DNA of 5,972 nt from Bacteroidota bacterium (GTDB taxonomy: Bacteria > Bacteroidota > Bacteroidia > Chitinophagales > LD1): contig JAFDYP010000630.1 of NCBI GenBank assembly GCA_018267355.1, positions 1 through 5,972 on the forward strand, read 5' to 3'. Positions 5,431 to 5,972 of the stretch are shown piece after piece. The notes below the pieces were generated by a model. It made no database searches and had not been told where the DNA came from. It saw nothing but the letters and a program-made list of their open reading frames with translations. Numbering within the stretch: position 1 is the first letter of the stretch; each line of letters begins with the position of its first letter. Position numbers and translations under genes: made by a program.

Positions 5431-5972
5431 TGAGGACAGGAGTATAGTTCAGGTCCAGCATTACCGGCAGGCCATGATCGGTATAGACGGCCTTTATACC
5501 ACTGATGTGGATCTGAGCTCCCGGGCCCAGCGCTGATATAAAAGCCTTTGTTTCCTGGCGGATAGCGCTGCCGGCATTTTCTATACTTTGGCCGTTACTG
5601 ACATCGGTCACTGCAAAGCCACTAACCTTTAGGCCATGCGCGCTAAAGCGCTCAGCGTTGAGATTTAGTGATCCTGCTTTTTCCCAGGTTTGGATGGAGA
5701 CATTATCATGCAGGCTGATCTGGCGATCGTCTATCATAAAAAGGTCGTCGTCATAACCGATATTATCATTTAATTTTTGAATAATGACTACCCGCTTCTC
5801 GGCGATCAGCGTACGAGATGCGCCCTCACCTTTATATAGTTGAAAGAGCTTTTTGTCTTGCTCCCTGTTGGTCCAGGGTATCATAATATCTATCCCCCGG
5901 TCGTTTGCGCTTATGGTGTAGTCTTCTAATGTCGCCGATAGCGGAGCGGTAGCACTTACCGATGTTTCTATC
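5411..5972 (-). CDS. C-terminal part of an unrecognised protein (faintly GldM C-terminal-like)
   Basis: Reading the minus strand from the window edge, the frame is open for 186 residues to a TGA at 5413-5411. A Met lies at 5884, but the frame continues upstream without a stop through 29 further codons (IETSVSATAPLSATLEDYTI...), so the true start is probably beyond 5972. The visible part has no obvious membrane span, cysteine or catalytic motif. It looks beta-rich, with charged turns (YDDDLFMIDDRQ, then HGLKVSGFAVTDV) and a final segment, SALGPGAQIHISGIKAVYTDHG, followed by a hydrophobic strand. The pattern 'G(A/D)xxxIxxIkAxxxDG' near the C-terminus recalls the last domain of GldM-type and related Bacteroidota extracytoplasmic proteins, but the resemblance is weak. 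Treat it as hypothetical. It converges on the CBS gene with no intergenic bases. Confidence 0.7.
   Translation of the reverse strand, partial: IETSVSATAPLSATLEDYTISANDRGIDIMIPWTNREQDKKLFQLYKGEGASRTLIAEKRVVIIQKLNDNIGYDDDLFMIDDRQISLHDNVSIQTWEKAGSLNLNAERFSAHGLKVSGFAVTDVSNGQSIENAGSAIRQETKAFISALGPGAQIHISGIKAVYTDHGLPVMLDLNYTPVLTLAPEM

Overview
The window looks like a piece of a Bacteroidota chromosome. Reasons: (i) two intergenic promoters fit the Bacteroidota sigma-ABfr pattern (TTG, then 19-21 nt, then TAnnTTTG); (ii) start codons lack Shine-Dalgarno sequences and have A-rich upstream bases; (iii) the protein families and their sequence flavour fit (long-form PurC, a YkgJ-like protein, CBS with Bateman domains); (iv) Ile ATA and Leu CTG codons are common. 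A genus cannot be named from the sequence alone.

Layout. Positions 1-3627 hold five genes on the + strand with short gaps, probably one transcription unit: the 3' part of purC (SAICAR synthase), a GTG-started NodU/CmcH/SxtI-type O-carbamoyltransferase (699-2561), a 49-residue DUF5989/SxtK-like membrane peptide (2573-2722), an SxtJ-like membrane protein (2726-3085), and a YkgJ-type CxxCxxCC protein (3115-3627). The middle three form the carbamoyltransferase-SxtK-SxtJ cassette known from saxitoxin clusters and many unrelated genomes. No other natural-product genes are visible beside it.

Positions 3628-4045 lack protein genes but are highly organised. They hold two tandem miniature transcription units 157 nt apart. 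Each has a Bacteroidota-type promoter placed the same distance from a 50-nt segment, and that segment is identical in both copies. It starts at the predicted transcription start and ends in a GAAA-loop hairpin plus a T tract, so each unit should give a ~50-nt RNA. The flanks, including the promoter spacers, have diverged. This is the most unusual element in the window.

Positions 4046-5410 encode a complete cystathionine beta-synthase with a C-terminal Bateman pair. It converges, with zero bases between stop codons, on a minus-strand gene (5411 to beyond 5972). Only the C-terminal 186 residues of that gene are visible, and its function is not clearly recognisable.
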